Below are positions 1 through 6,730 of a DNA stretch of 14,576 nt, in pieces (the first letter of the stretch is position 1; each line of letters begins with the position of its first letter). The stretch is from the NCBI GenBank assembly GCA_034440175.1, contig JAWXBO010000117.1:1-14576 (forward strand), read 5' to 3'. A program made the position numbers and the translations under genes. This DNA is from SZUA-430 sp034440175 (GTDB taxonomy: Bacteria; Pseudomonadota; Alphaproteobacteria; Micropepsales; Micropepsaceae). A model generated the notes under the pieces. The model saw only the letters and a program-made list of their open reading frames with translations, ran no database searches and was not told the DNA's origin.

Positions 1-1370
1 AGCCAAGGTTTACGACAAAAAGAATAAATATTGCGAGGGGACAAACGACGCCAAGCAGAAAGCGGAACAGCTGCCAGGTCGGTCCATCCTGTATGCCCAG
101 TTCTTCAAAAATGGTCTTTTTCGACATCACCCAGCCTACAAACAGGCCTAAGAAAATGCCGCCCAGCGGCAGCATGATGTTGGACGTGAGATAGTCGATG
201 ACGTCAAAAAACGATTTATTCGAGAAGGTTGGCAAAACATCGAGCGGATACCATGTGCTCCAGTGGTTGAACGACAGGACCGTGCCAATGCCGATAACCC
301 AGCACACAAAGGCACTGGCATATGCCGCCGCTGGCCGGCTGACCTTGAGTGTGTCGGTTGCCCAGGCCACGACCAACTCAAGCAGCGAGATCGCCGACGC
401 CAGGGCCGACACCACCAGCAACAGGAAAAACGCCGCGCCGACAACGGCGCCGCCCGGCATCTGGCCAAAGGCGATGGGCAAGGTCGTAAACATCAGGCCT
501 GCGCCTTCGCCGGGGTTCAAGCCATAGGCGAACACCAAAGGAAAAATTGCAAACGCCGCAAGAAACGAGGCGAAGGTGTCGGCTGCTATTGTGAGGATGG
601 CGGCCACGCCCAGGTTGATGTCACGCGGCGCGTAGGCGGCATAGGTGATCATCGCACCGATGCCCGTGCCGATGGAAAAGAAGCCAAGCCCGATCGCGCT
701 CAAAACGACTTCGGGCGTTAGCTTAGTGAAATCCGGTTGAAAGAAAAATTCGAATGCGCGTCCCATATCCGCAGTCGCAAAGGCGTAAAATACCAGGCCG
801 ATCAGAATGGCAAACATCAGGGGCATGAGCACCGTCACCGCGCGCTCTATGCCTTCGCTGACGCCACGCGCGACGACGACTGCGGTCAGCGCCATAAAGA
901 TTGCATGGTGAAATGTCAGCCCGACGGGATCGGCCAGCATGCGCGAAAACTGCGCACCGATGTCCTGGGGTGATTGGTCCTGGAACGCATTGGACAGGGC
1001 TTGTGGGATGTAGGCGACGGTCCAACCGCCGATCACCGAATAGAAACTCAAGATGAGAAATCCGGTCAGAACGCCCCAGGCACCCACGCCCGACCACAGG
1101 CCCGACGCCCCGCTTTCGCGTGCGACCTTTGCGATGCTTCCCACGGCGCCCATGCCGCCTCTTCGGCCAATAACAAACTCGCCGATCATGAGAGGCAGAA
1201 TCAGAATCACCAAGGCCGCCAGATAGGCAAACAGAAAGGCACTGCCCCCATTTGCGCCCACCATGTAGGGAAACTTCCAAATGCTTCCCAGACCCACAGC
1301 CGACCCCACCGTCGCCATCAAAAAAGCGAATCGGCCCGACCACGCCTGTTTTTCTGCCGGTAGTGACATG
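1..1370 (-). CDS. Sodium-dependent transporter, NSS/SNF family (3' end cut by window)
   Basis: Reading the minus strand from ATG at 1368-1370 gives an open frame of about 456 codons that runs off the left edge. Residues 22-46 carry the NSS hallmark of helix 1, including GLGSIWKFPY and the following NGG, equivalent to the unwound Na+/substrate-binding segment of LeuT-type transporters. Many hydrophobic helices follow, and the last visible residues are a final helix ending near FVVNLG. Bacterial NSS proteins are usually about 450-500 residues, so only a few C-terminal residues are probably missing. The start has a good ribosome binding site, AGGGGG, 5-6 bases upstream. The family couples Na+ entry to uptake of amino acids or related amines across the inner membrane; the substrate cannot be read from this sequence. 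The gene diverges from the MAPEG gene, with 108 bp between them. Confidence 0.93.
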
Positions 1371-1478
1371 TAATCCCCCTTCAATTCCGAGTTGAGACAT
1401 TTAGCCTATCCCGCAGTGAGTCGCTACTCCGGACAAAACGTGCGGTGTGTGCGGCTCTCAAGAGAGAGGAATTCTCCA
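1371..1478. promoter_or_regulatory. Divergent intergenic region, NSS transporter / MAPEG gene
   Basis: This 108-bp gap separates two divergent starts, so both promoters should lie here. The ribosome binding sites are visible at each end: AGGGGG reading left into the transporter, and AGAGAGAGGA at 1461-1470 reading right into the MAPEG gene. I do not see a convincing -35/-10 pair or operator palindrome. Confidence 0.4.
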
Positions 1479-1871
1479 ATGTCGGCCTGGCCCGTACTCG
1501 TCACGCTTGCAGCGTTGCTGTTTTACTTCTGGACCGGATTGATGGTGGGCAATGCCCGGCGCAAGTACAAGGTTCCGGCTCCGGCAACGACCGGCAACCC
1601 CGATTTCGAACGCGTGTTCCGCGTGCAGATGAATACTCTTGAGTGGCTGCCGATATTCCTAGCTTGCCTCTGGATATTTGCAATGTACTGGGATGGGCGG
1701 GTTGCCGCAATCCTTGGACTGGTTTGGATCGTGGGCCGGTACATGTACGCGCACGGCTATACGCTGGCAGCCGAGCAGCGTTCGATGGGCTTTATGATTC
1801 AAGCGATTGCGGTATTGCTGCTGTTCGCCGGCGGGTTTGTCGGCGCAGTGATGTCGCTGTTCGGCGCCTGA
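1479..1871 (+). CDS. MAPEG family membrane protein
   Basis: The product is 130 residues, the usual size for MAPEG proteins (membrane-associated proteins in eicosanoid and glutathione metabolism). It has about four hydrophobic helices. The family motif between helices 1 and 2 is clear at about residues 47-63: FERVFRVQMNTLEWLP matches the ERVxRxxxNxxExxP pattern. A Tyr-rich segment, GRYMYAHGY, follows near residues 87-95. Members can be glutathione-dependent transferases or peroxidases, but many bacterial ones are untested, so no reaction is assigned. I chose the ATG at 1479 because AGAGAGAGGA lies just upstream. A longer frame opening at 1392 lacks such a site and adds 29 residues unlike the family. 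The stop codon directly abuts a displaced 3' fragment of kdsA on the opposite strand. Confidence 0.9.
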   Translation: MSAWPVLVTLAALLFYFWTGLMVGNARRKYKVPAPATTGNPDFERVFRVQMNTLEWLPIFLACLWIFAMYWDGRVAAILGLVWIVGRYMYAHGYTLAAEQRSMGFMIQAIAVLLLFAGGFVGAVMSLFGA

Positions 1872-1964
1872 CAGTTTGCGTTTGGCCAGGCGGTCAAAGT
1901 CGAGAAGGCCGCCGTGCAGAGCCTCCATATCCTTCAGGCGGACCATGTTGGGTCCGCCTGAGGC
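1872..1964 (-). pseudogene. Displaced 3' fragment of a second kdsA allele
   Basis: Read on the minus strand this encodes GPNMVRLKDMEAL, then LLDFDRLAKRK, matching the last residues of the intact KdsA encoded at 8568-9401. Over the 27 codons at 1875-1955, aligned to 8574-8654, I count 23 of 27 identical residues and 63 of 81 identical bases. Fourteen of the 18 base differences are synonymous. The match extends weakly upstream (A, S) and then stops near 1964-1970. The rest of kdsA is absent. The position of the kdsA stop codon aligns exactly with 1869-1871, where the antisense codon is TCA, so the frame runs on into antisense of the MAPEG gene. The residue aligned with the KdsA metal ligand Asp249 is Gly. 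It is a non-functional remnant, in direct orientation to the intact gene about 6.7 kb away. Confidence 0.88.
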
Positions 1965-1984
1965 TGCGGCGCGTAAACTAAGGT

Positions 1985-1996
1985 CACTGTCACCGA
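1985..1996 (+). repeat. 12-bp sequence repeated inverted at the other cassette edge
   Basis: CACTGTCACCGA at this site reappears as its exact reverse complement at 8439-8450. Two of the next four bases beyond the inner end also agree, giving 14 of 16. This copy lies about 20 bp inside the kdsA remnant, and the partner lies about 10 bp from the truncated end of the SDR fragment. The string resembles sequences I recall flanking REP-associated (Y1-type) transposase genes, but that is from memory and unverified. It may be the relic of a mobile element end. Confidence 0.45.
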
Positions 1997-2078
1997 TATT
2001 ACTGGCATTGGGTTATGGCGAAACGCTGTGGGCGTGGTTATATGCTGGCATCCAGCCATTTCCACTTGAGGACTTTTT

Positions 2079-3896
2079 ATGTCTATGCAAAGCGCGAGCA
2101 AGCCCCGTCCGAAGTTTTATGCCGAAGCGCTGCGGCGGAAGTATCGTGAAGAGCGCGACAAGCGCATAAGGCAGGACGGTAATGAGCAATATCTGGAGGT
2201 TGCAGGTCAGTACGCGCACTATCTTGATGACCCCTACACGCCCATAACACCCCGCGAGCCCAAGCGCGACCATGTAACGTTTGCCTTTATCGGCGGCGGC
2301 TTCTCAGGACTTGTGACAGGAGCGCGGCTGAAAGAGGCCGGGATCGAGAGTGTCAGGATTATTGAGAAGGGCGGCGACTTTGGCGGTACTTGGTATTGGA
2401 ACCGCTATCCGGGTGCTCAGTGCGATACGGCTTCAATGATTTACTTGCCCCTGTTGGAAGAGACGGGGCATATGCCGTCCGAAAAATATGCGCATGCACC
2501 TGAGATCCTCGAGCAATGTTATCGGATTGCGCGGAAGTTCAATCTTTATCAGGACGCGCTCTTTCACACGATCGTGACGGATCTGGAGTGGGACGAGGCG
2601 CATTCGCGATGGATCATTCGTACCAATCGGGGCGATGAATTCACGGCTCAGTTTCTGGGGATGGGCACGGGACCTTTGCATGTGCCTAAGCTTCCAGGGA
2701 TCGCTGGAATCGAGAGTTTCAAGGGACACTCTTTCCACACCAGCCGCTGGGACTATGGCTATACGGGCGGCGATCCTTCCGGCGCGCTGATGGAGAAGCT
2801 CAAGGACAAGCGGGTTGCGATCATTGGTACGGGAGCGACGGCTGTTCAGTGCGTGCCGCACCTCGCGCGCGCGTGCAAGGCGCTTTATGTGTGTCAACGT
2901 ACGCCCTCATCTGTCGATGTGCGGGATAACCGTGTGATCGATCCAGCTTGGTTTGCTGAGATATCGACGCCGGGTTGGCAGCAGCGTTGGCTGGAGAACT
3001 TCACGGCCAATCAGTCTGCTGGAGCTGGCACCGATGTTGATCTGGTGCAGGATGGCTGGACGGATCTGTCGCGGCGCATTCGCGCGAAGATTTTCGAGTT
3101 GCTGCCTGAGCAGCGCACGCCGATGGGGATGCTGGCGGCCTATGAAGACTCTGATTTTGAGAAGATGGAAGAAATCCGTGCGCGGGCAGAGCAAGTGGTG
3201 CGAGACCGTGAGACGGCGGAGAAGCTGAAGGCCTGGTATCGCCAGCTCTGCAAGCGTCCGTGCTTCCACGATGAGTACCTGCAAGCATTCAACAATCCCA
3301 GCACCAATCTTGTCGATACGGATGGCAAGGGTGTGGAACGCATCACTGAAAAGGGCGTTGTGGTTGCAGGCCGCGAATATGAGGTCGACTGCATCATCTA
3401 TGCCTCGGGTTTTGAGGTGGGGACACCTTTCGAGCGCCGCGCGGGCTTCGATCCGAAGGGGCGCGGCGGGGTGCGGCTTTCGGAATACTGGGCGAATGGC
3501 ATGCGCACTTTGCACGGTTGCCATGTGCATTCGTTTCCGAACTTGTTCATTCAGCAGCCGACGCAAGGTGCCAATCTGATTTCGAATGTGCCTCACAATC
3601 TGACGGAGTCCGGACGCACGATTGCGATGATTGTGAAGCATGCGGTGGCGCATGGTAAGTCGCGCGTGGAGCTCGACCGTGGAGCCGAAGAGGCATGGGT
3701 CGATTTGTTATTGTCGGGGCCCGGGCTGCTGCTGGGCAGCCAAGAGTGCACGCCGGGCTACTACAATAATGAGGGACAGGATCGCGGTCCGCAGGCCAAG
3801 TACTATGTTGGCTATCCGGGAGGTGCTGCCGCGTATTTCAGGTATCTCGACAAGTGGCGGAACACGGGCAAGTTCGAGGGGTTGGTGTTTGGGTAG
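2079..3896 (+). CDS. Baeyer-Villiger-type flavin-dependent monooxygenase
   Basis: The product is 605 residues and a class B flavoprotein monooxygenase, which uses NADPH and O2 to insert oxygen into ketones, giving esters or lactones in the cytoplasm. Domains in order: an N-terminal extension (1-65, charged and helical-looking, with YREERDKR); the FAD dinucleotide fold with GGGFSG at 72-77; GGTWYWNRYPG at 102-112; the diagnostic Baeyer-Villiger fingerprint FKGHSFHTSRWD at 214-225, a full match to FxGxxxHxxxW(P/D); and the NADPH-binding fold IIGTGA at 248-253. The length and N-terminal extension fit the subgroup of about 600 residues rather than the cyclohexanone monooxygenase subgroup of about 540. 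ATG at 2079 has GAGGA 6-10 bases upstream. The gene stands alone on its strand, after the kdsA remnant and convergent with the acyl-CoA dehydrogenase. The substrate is unknown. Confidence 0.92.
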   Translation: MSMQSASKPRPKFYAEALRRKYREERDKRIRQDGNEQYLEVAGQYAHYLDDPYTPITPREPKRDHVTFAFIGGGFSGLVTGARLKEAGIESVRIIEKGGDFGGTWYWNRYPGAQCDTASMIYLPLLEETGHMPSEKYAHAPEILEQCYRIARKFNLYQDALFHTIVTDLEWDEAHSRWIIRTNRGDEFTAQFLGMGTGPLHVPKLPGIAGIESFKGHSFHTSRWDYGYTGGDPSGALMEKLKDKRVAIIGTGATAVQCVPHLARACKALYVCQRTPSSVDVRDNRVIDPAWFAEISTPGWQQRWLENFTANQSAGAGTDVDLVQDGWTDLSRRIRAKIFELLPEQRTPMGMLAAYEDSDFEKMEEIRARAEQVVRDRETAEKLKAWYRQLCKRPCFHDEYLQAFNNPSTNLVDTDGKGVERITEKGVVVAGREYEVDCIIYASGFEVGTPFERRAGFDPKGRGGVRLSEYWANGMRTLHGCHVHSFPNLFIQQPTQGANLISNVPHNLTESGRTIAMIVKHAVAHGKSRVELDRGAEEAWVDLLLSGPGLLLGSQECTPGYYNNEGQDRGPQAKYYVGYPGGAAAYFRYLDKWRNTGKFEGLVFG

Positions 3897-3951
3897 AGGG
3901 TTTTATACCAACGGCCTGAACTTCAAACCCCAGACCGTACGTACATCGTCA

Positions 3952-3982
3952 TGGCCGGGTGCGTGGCAACGGATCCTGGCCA
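3952..3982. repeat. Imperfect extragenic palindrome
   Basis: TGGCCGGG at 3952-3959 pairs with CCTGGCCA at 3975-3982, with one G-T pair, around a 15-base loop. It begins GTCATGGCCGGG, a string that recurs as a dispersed extragenic palindrome in many alphaproteobacterial genomes (recalled, not searched). It is probably a repeat relic rather than a gene-specific signal. Confidence 0.45.
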
Positions 3983-4244
3983 CCTAGGATAGCCGCATAG
4001 TTTGTTGAAGCGCGCGTGGCCTTTCTGGTGGGGCGCAGCGCGGGTTGCAGATGGCTTGGTGAGATTCTGGGTGGCTGGTACGCGGCTCACCGCGCGAATA
4101 TCGTTACGCCGGGGGCGGTATTTCGGCTGCGTTAGACCTTTTTGGGGGAATGGGGTAGGTTTCGATCCGATGCTTTTCGTGCGCATGACGATTGCGCGTG
4201 ATGTGATGTCGCGCTACCTCGGGATATTGTTGAGTCGAGATATT

Positions 4245-4304
4245 CGCCTTTCCTTGTCAGGGAAAGGCGCAAGGGGGGGCCGCGTTGCTGGCCCCTTATT
4301 TATT
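4245..4304 (+). terminator. Tandem hairpins with T-rich tail, plus-strand terminator
   Basis: A perfect 9-bp stem pairs 4245-4253 (CGCCTTTCC) with 4261-4269 around a 7-base loop. A second stem pairs GGGGCC at 4276-4281 with GGCCCC at 4290-4295 around 8 bases, and is followed at once by TTATTTATT. That order fits intrinsic termination of a plus-strand transcript. The nearest plus-strand stop codon is about 350 bp upstream, in the monooxygenase gene, so either that mRNA has a long 3' tail or an unannotated RNA ends here. On the minus strand the sequence after the stems is not T-rich, so it would serve the dehydrogenase gene poorly. Confidence 0.6.
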
Positions 4305-4310
4305 GGTTCT

Positions 4311-5627
4311 CTAGCGGCGCCACACCGCCGCCGACGTTGGGTCTTCGCCTTGAGCGGCGAAGCGGCCGATTTCGTTACGGCCTACCACGAGGTGGTGGAC
4401 TTCGTCGGGGCCGTCGGCGATGCGTAGTGTGCGCATGCCTGTGTACATGCGGGCGAGCGGGGTCCATTGCGAGACGCCTGCTGCTCCGTGCATCTGAATC
4501 GCCTGGTCGATGATCTCGCACACGCGTTCCGGCACCATGGCTTTGACCATGTGAAGCCAAATGCGCGCTTCGCGGTTGCCAAGCGTGTCCATAGCTTTGG
4601 CTGCTTTCAACACCATGAGACGCATCGCTTCGATGTCGATGCGGGCGCGGGAGATGATCTCCATATTGCCGCCCAATGTCGCCAGCGACTTGCCGAAGGC
4701 CTGGCGCGATACGCCGCGTGAGATCATCAGGTCCAGGGCGCGTTCGGCCTGGCCGATCGAGCGCATGCAGTGATGGATGCGGCCTGGGCCCAATCGCAAT
4801 TGCGAAATTTCGAAGCCACGGCCTTCGCCCAACAAAATGTTCTCCTGAGGCACACGCACGTTGTCGAACCGTATGTGCATGTGGCCGTGTGGCGCGTCGT
4901 CTTCCCCAAATACGGTCATGGGGCCGAGCACTTTTACGCCAGGGGCATCCATGGGCACGAGGATTTGTGACTGCTGGCGGTGTGATTGGGCGTCGGGATT
5001 GGTTTGGACCATCACGATCATGATTTTGCAGCGAGGGTCGCCAGCACCCGAGATGTAAAATTTCTCGCCGTTGATCAGCCATTCTTTGCCGGTCAAGACC
5101 GCGCTCATGCCAATGTTGCGCGCGTCGGACGAAGCGCGGTCAGGTTCGGTCATGGCAAAGGCTGAACGGATTTCACCGTTGAGGAGCGGCTTTAGCCATC
5201 GTTCTTTTTGTTCAGGGGTTCCAACGCGCTCAAGCACTTCCATGTTGCCGGTGTCGGGTGCCGAGCAGTTCATGCATTCCGATGCCAGCGGGTTCTTTCC
5301 CAGTTCAAAACCGATGTAGGCGTAGTCGAGGTTCTTGAGACCCTCACCTGTTTCGGCACTGGGAAGAAAGAAGTTCCAGAGGCCTCGCTTTTTCGCTTCC
5401 GCCTTTGCGCCATCGAGCAATTCAAGTTGGCCTGGTGCATAATTCCACCGGTCCGCGCGCCCTTCGCCTAGCTTGTGGAATTTTTCGGACATTGGGTTGA
5501 CGACTTCCATTACGAACGCACGGACTTTATTGAGCAAAGGCATCGCGCCCTCTGACATGCGCAGATCATTGAGCTCGTCCAACGGATTGAATCCGAAGGT
5601 CATACTGGTTTTCGGATTTGAAGCCAC
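4311..5627 (-). CDS. Acyl-CoA dehydrogenase, ACAD10/11-like
   Basis: The product is 438 residues and matches FAD-dependent acyl-CoA dehydrogenases, which form the alpha,beta double bond of acyl-CoA and pass electrons to electron-transfer flavoprotein. Visible features: an N-terminal helical domain (about 1-150); the FAD/substrate loop FAMTEPDRASSDA at 157-169; a beta domain containing GEKFYISGAGDP near 187-198; RQAFGK at 308-313; and the C-terminal block QMHGAAGVSQ at 378-387 followed by RIADGPDEVH at 402-411. In this subgroup the catalytic base is the Asp of ADGPDEVH (Asp405) rather than the Glu of classical medium-chain enzymes. I chose GTG at 5627 because GGAG lies about 8 bases upstream; the in-frame ATG at 5603 lacks a clear site. 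It diverges from the hot-dog gene, so both may share regulation. Chain preference cannot be read. Confidence 0.9.
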   Translation of the reverse strand: MASNPKTSMTFGFNPLDELNDLRMSEGAMPLLNKVRAFVMEVVNPMSEKFHKLGEGRADRWNYAPGQLELLDGAKAEAKKRGLWNFFLPSAETGEGLKNLDYAYIGFELGKNPLASECMNCSAPDTGNMEVLERVGTPEQKERWLKPLLNGEIRSAFAMTEPDRASSDARNIGMSAVLTGKEWLINGEKFYISGAGDPRCKIMIVMVQTNPDAQSHRQQSQILVPMDAPGVKVLGPMTVFGEDDAPHGHMHIRFDNVRVPQENILLGEGRGFEISQLRLGPGRIHHCMRSIGQAERALDLMISRGVSRQAFGKSLATLGGNMEIISRARIDIEAMRLMVLKAAKAMDTLGNREARIWLHMVKAMVPERVCEIIDQAIQMHGAAGVSQWTPLARMYTGMRTLRIADGPDEVHHLVVGRNEIGRFAAQGEDPTSAAVWRR

Positions 5628-5756
5628 GGCGGTTCTCCGGTCTTTAATATGATCGCAATCTGTATTTCAGTTTGCATTGTGTTTGGCAATGAAGGATTGC
5701 TTGGGCATGATCCGCGCTTTGCGGGGGTTTCGGCCGCTTTTGCTGACGGGGCAGAT
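5628..5756. promoter_or_regulatory. Divergent control region with repeated CAAT/ATTG palindromes
   Basis: This 129-bp gap separates two divergent genes and should hold both promoters. It contains clustered small inverted repeats: CATTG at 5675-5679 with CAATG at 5687-5691, and GCAAT at 5686-5690 with ATTGC at 5696-5700. A further GCAATC lies at 5655-5660. Such clustering could be an operator for a regulator of both genes, but no regulator gene is in the window and the motif matches no binding site I can name. Confidence 0.35.
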
Positions 5757-6692
5757 ATGAGTTTTTCGACACCGCTTTTCATATGTGGACCGCTACGACA
5801 GCCACGGCAAATGCTGGCCGATCAAGCCTATGGTGGGCATAGCTCCATCCACGACGACAAGATGGCAGAGAAGCTTGGCTTCCGTGCCGGGCCTATTGAG
5901 GGCCCGACCCATTTTAGTCTGTTCCCGCCGCTGCTCGCGCAATTTTGGGGACAGTCATGGTTTGAGCGAGGATGTTTCTCGGCGCATTATCAGAACATGG
6001 TGGTTGAAGGCGAGAGCGTGAGAGGATTTGCCGAGATACCCAAGCCTGGCGCGACATCCACGCGGGTGTGGGCGGAAAAGGCCGATGGCACGCCTGTGCT
6101 GGAGGCGAGTGCGAGTATTGGTCCCTCACATCCCCAAACGCTGCTAGAAGAGCGCATGGCGGGATTGCGTCCGGCAGGCGCGCTTGTCGTGCTTGAAGAG
6201 CTCAAAGTTGGGATGACGGGTGCAGAGGACGAGCGTGTTCGTATGGACACGGAGCAACACATGGGTGCGCTCTATCCGTTTTCGCTCAAGCAAAAGCTTG
6301 AAGTGATCACAGAAGCTTCGCCGTGGTATTCGAGTTCGGCGTCACTTTGGGGCCGTGCGATTATTCCGCTCGAGATGATTAGCGTGTTGGCTGAATACTC
6401 GAACTCAGAGGCGCGGTTCCCGGTTAAGGGTCCGGCGGTGGGGTTGTTTGCTGATCAAGAGATACGAGTGATTGATGGTCCCTTGTTTGTAGGGGAGGAC
6501 TATGTGATCCGCCGCGAAATTGCGGCTCTGTCCGAAAGCAAGCGCACCGAGTCCTATTGGGTGCGGTCCCGGATATTTGATGGAGCAGGCAAACGGCAAG
6601 TGGCGGAGGTTCTGCTCAATCACGCAACGCTCAAGCATTCCTACGCTGACTATGAGACCGAGCGGGCCCGTCTGGAAGCGGTGCGTCCTTGA
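5757..6692 (+). CDS. MaoC/hot-dog-like protein, possible acyl-CoA hydratase
   Basis: The product is 311 residues. The N-terminal half has a segment (25-52) laid out like the hydratase motif of MaoC-type enoyl-CoA hydratases: GGHSSIHDD, then MAEKLGF, then AGPIEGPTHFS. A further conserved-looking block, NMVVEGE, is at 80-86. The C-terminal half (about 165-295) may be a second hot-dog fold, since the length fits a double hot-dog protein. By eye, His32 sits at the usual catalytic His, but the residue five before it, normally Asp, is Gly27, so hydratase activity is uncertain. I chose ATG at 5757 because the MSFSTPLFICGP start looks family-like; the earlier ATG at 5649 adds 36 unrelated-looking residues. 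The symporter gene follows after 38 bp, probably in the same transcript. A role in acyl-CoA metabolism is inferred from the divergent dehydrogenase gene. Confidence 0.75.
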   Translation: MSFSTPLFICGPLRQPRQMLADQAYGGHSSIHDDKMAEKLGFRAGPIEGPTHFSLFPPLLAQFWGQSWFERGCFSAHYQNMVVEGESVRGFAEIPKPGATSTRVWAEKADGTPVLEASASIGPSHPQTLLEERMAGLRPAGALVVLEELKVGMTGAEDERVRMDTEQHMGALYPFSLKQKLEVITEASPWYSSSASLWGRAIIPLEMISVLAEYSNSEARFPVKGPAVGLFADQEIRVIDGPLFVGEDYVIRREIAALSESKRTESYWVRSRIFDGAGKRQVAEVLLNHATLKHSYADYETERARLEAVRP

Positions 6693-6730
6693 TATTAATG
6701 CTTATGTCATTGTTTTTGGGAGAGTTGTGA

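Larger units (their letters stand above)
3897..4310. other. 414-bp region without a convincing protein gene
   Basis: This gap lies between two convergent genes. An open frame from 4002 on the plus strand runs through the hairpins and into antisense of the dehydrogenase gene; its Arg/Trp/Phe-rich product has no recognisable motif, so I do not call it. A minus-strand frame at 3923-4186 is similarly unconvincing. The stretch does hold an imperfect palindrome near 3952-3982, a small CGCGG/CCGCG hairpin near 4081-4095, and two strong hairpins at 4245-4295 followed by T-rich sequence. Confidence 0.6.

Noticed and set aside
4002..4427. 141-codon plus-strand open frame after the monooxygenase gene
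   Set aside because: It runs through two strong hairpins and into antisense of the dehydrogenase gene. The product is Arg/Trp-rich without any motif, and I see no good ribosome binding site.
5649..5756. Upstream ATG extension of the hot-dog gene by 36 codons
   Set aside because: The added residues are unlike the rest of the protein, there is no ribosome binding site, and it would take up the divergent promoter region.
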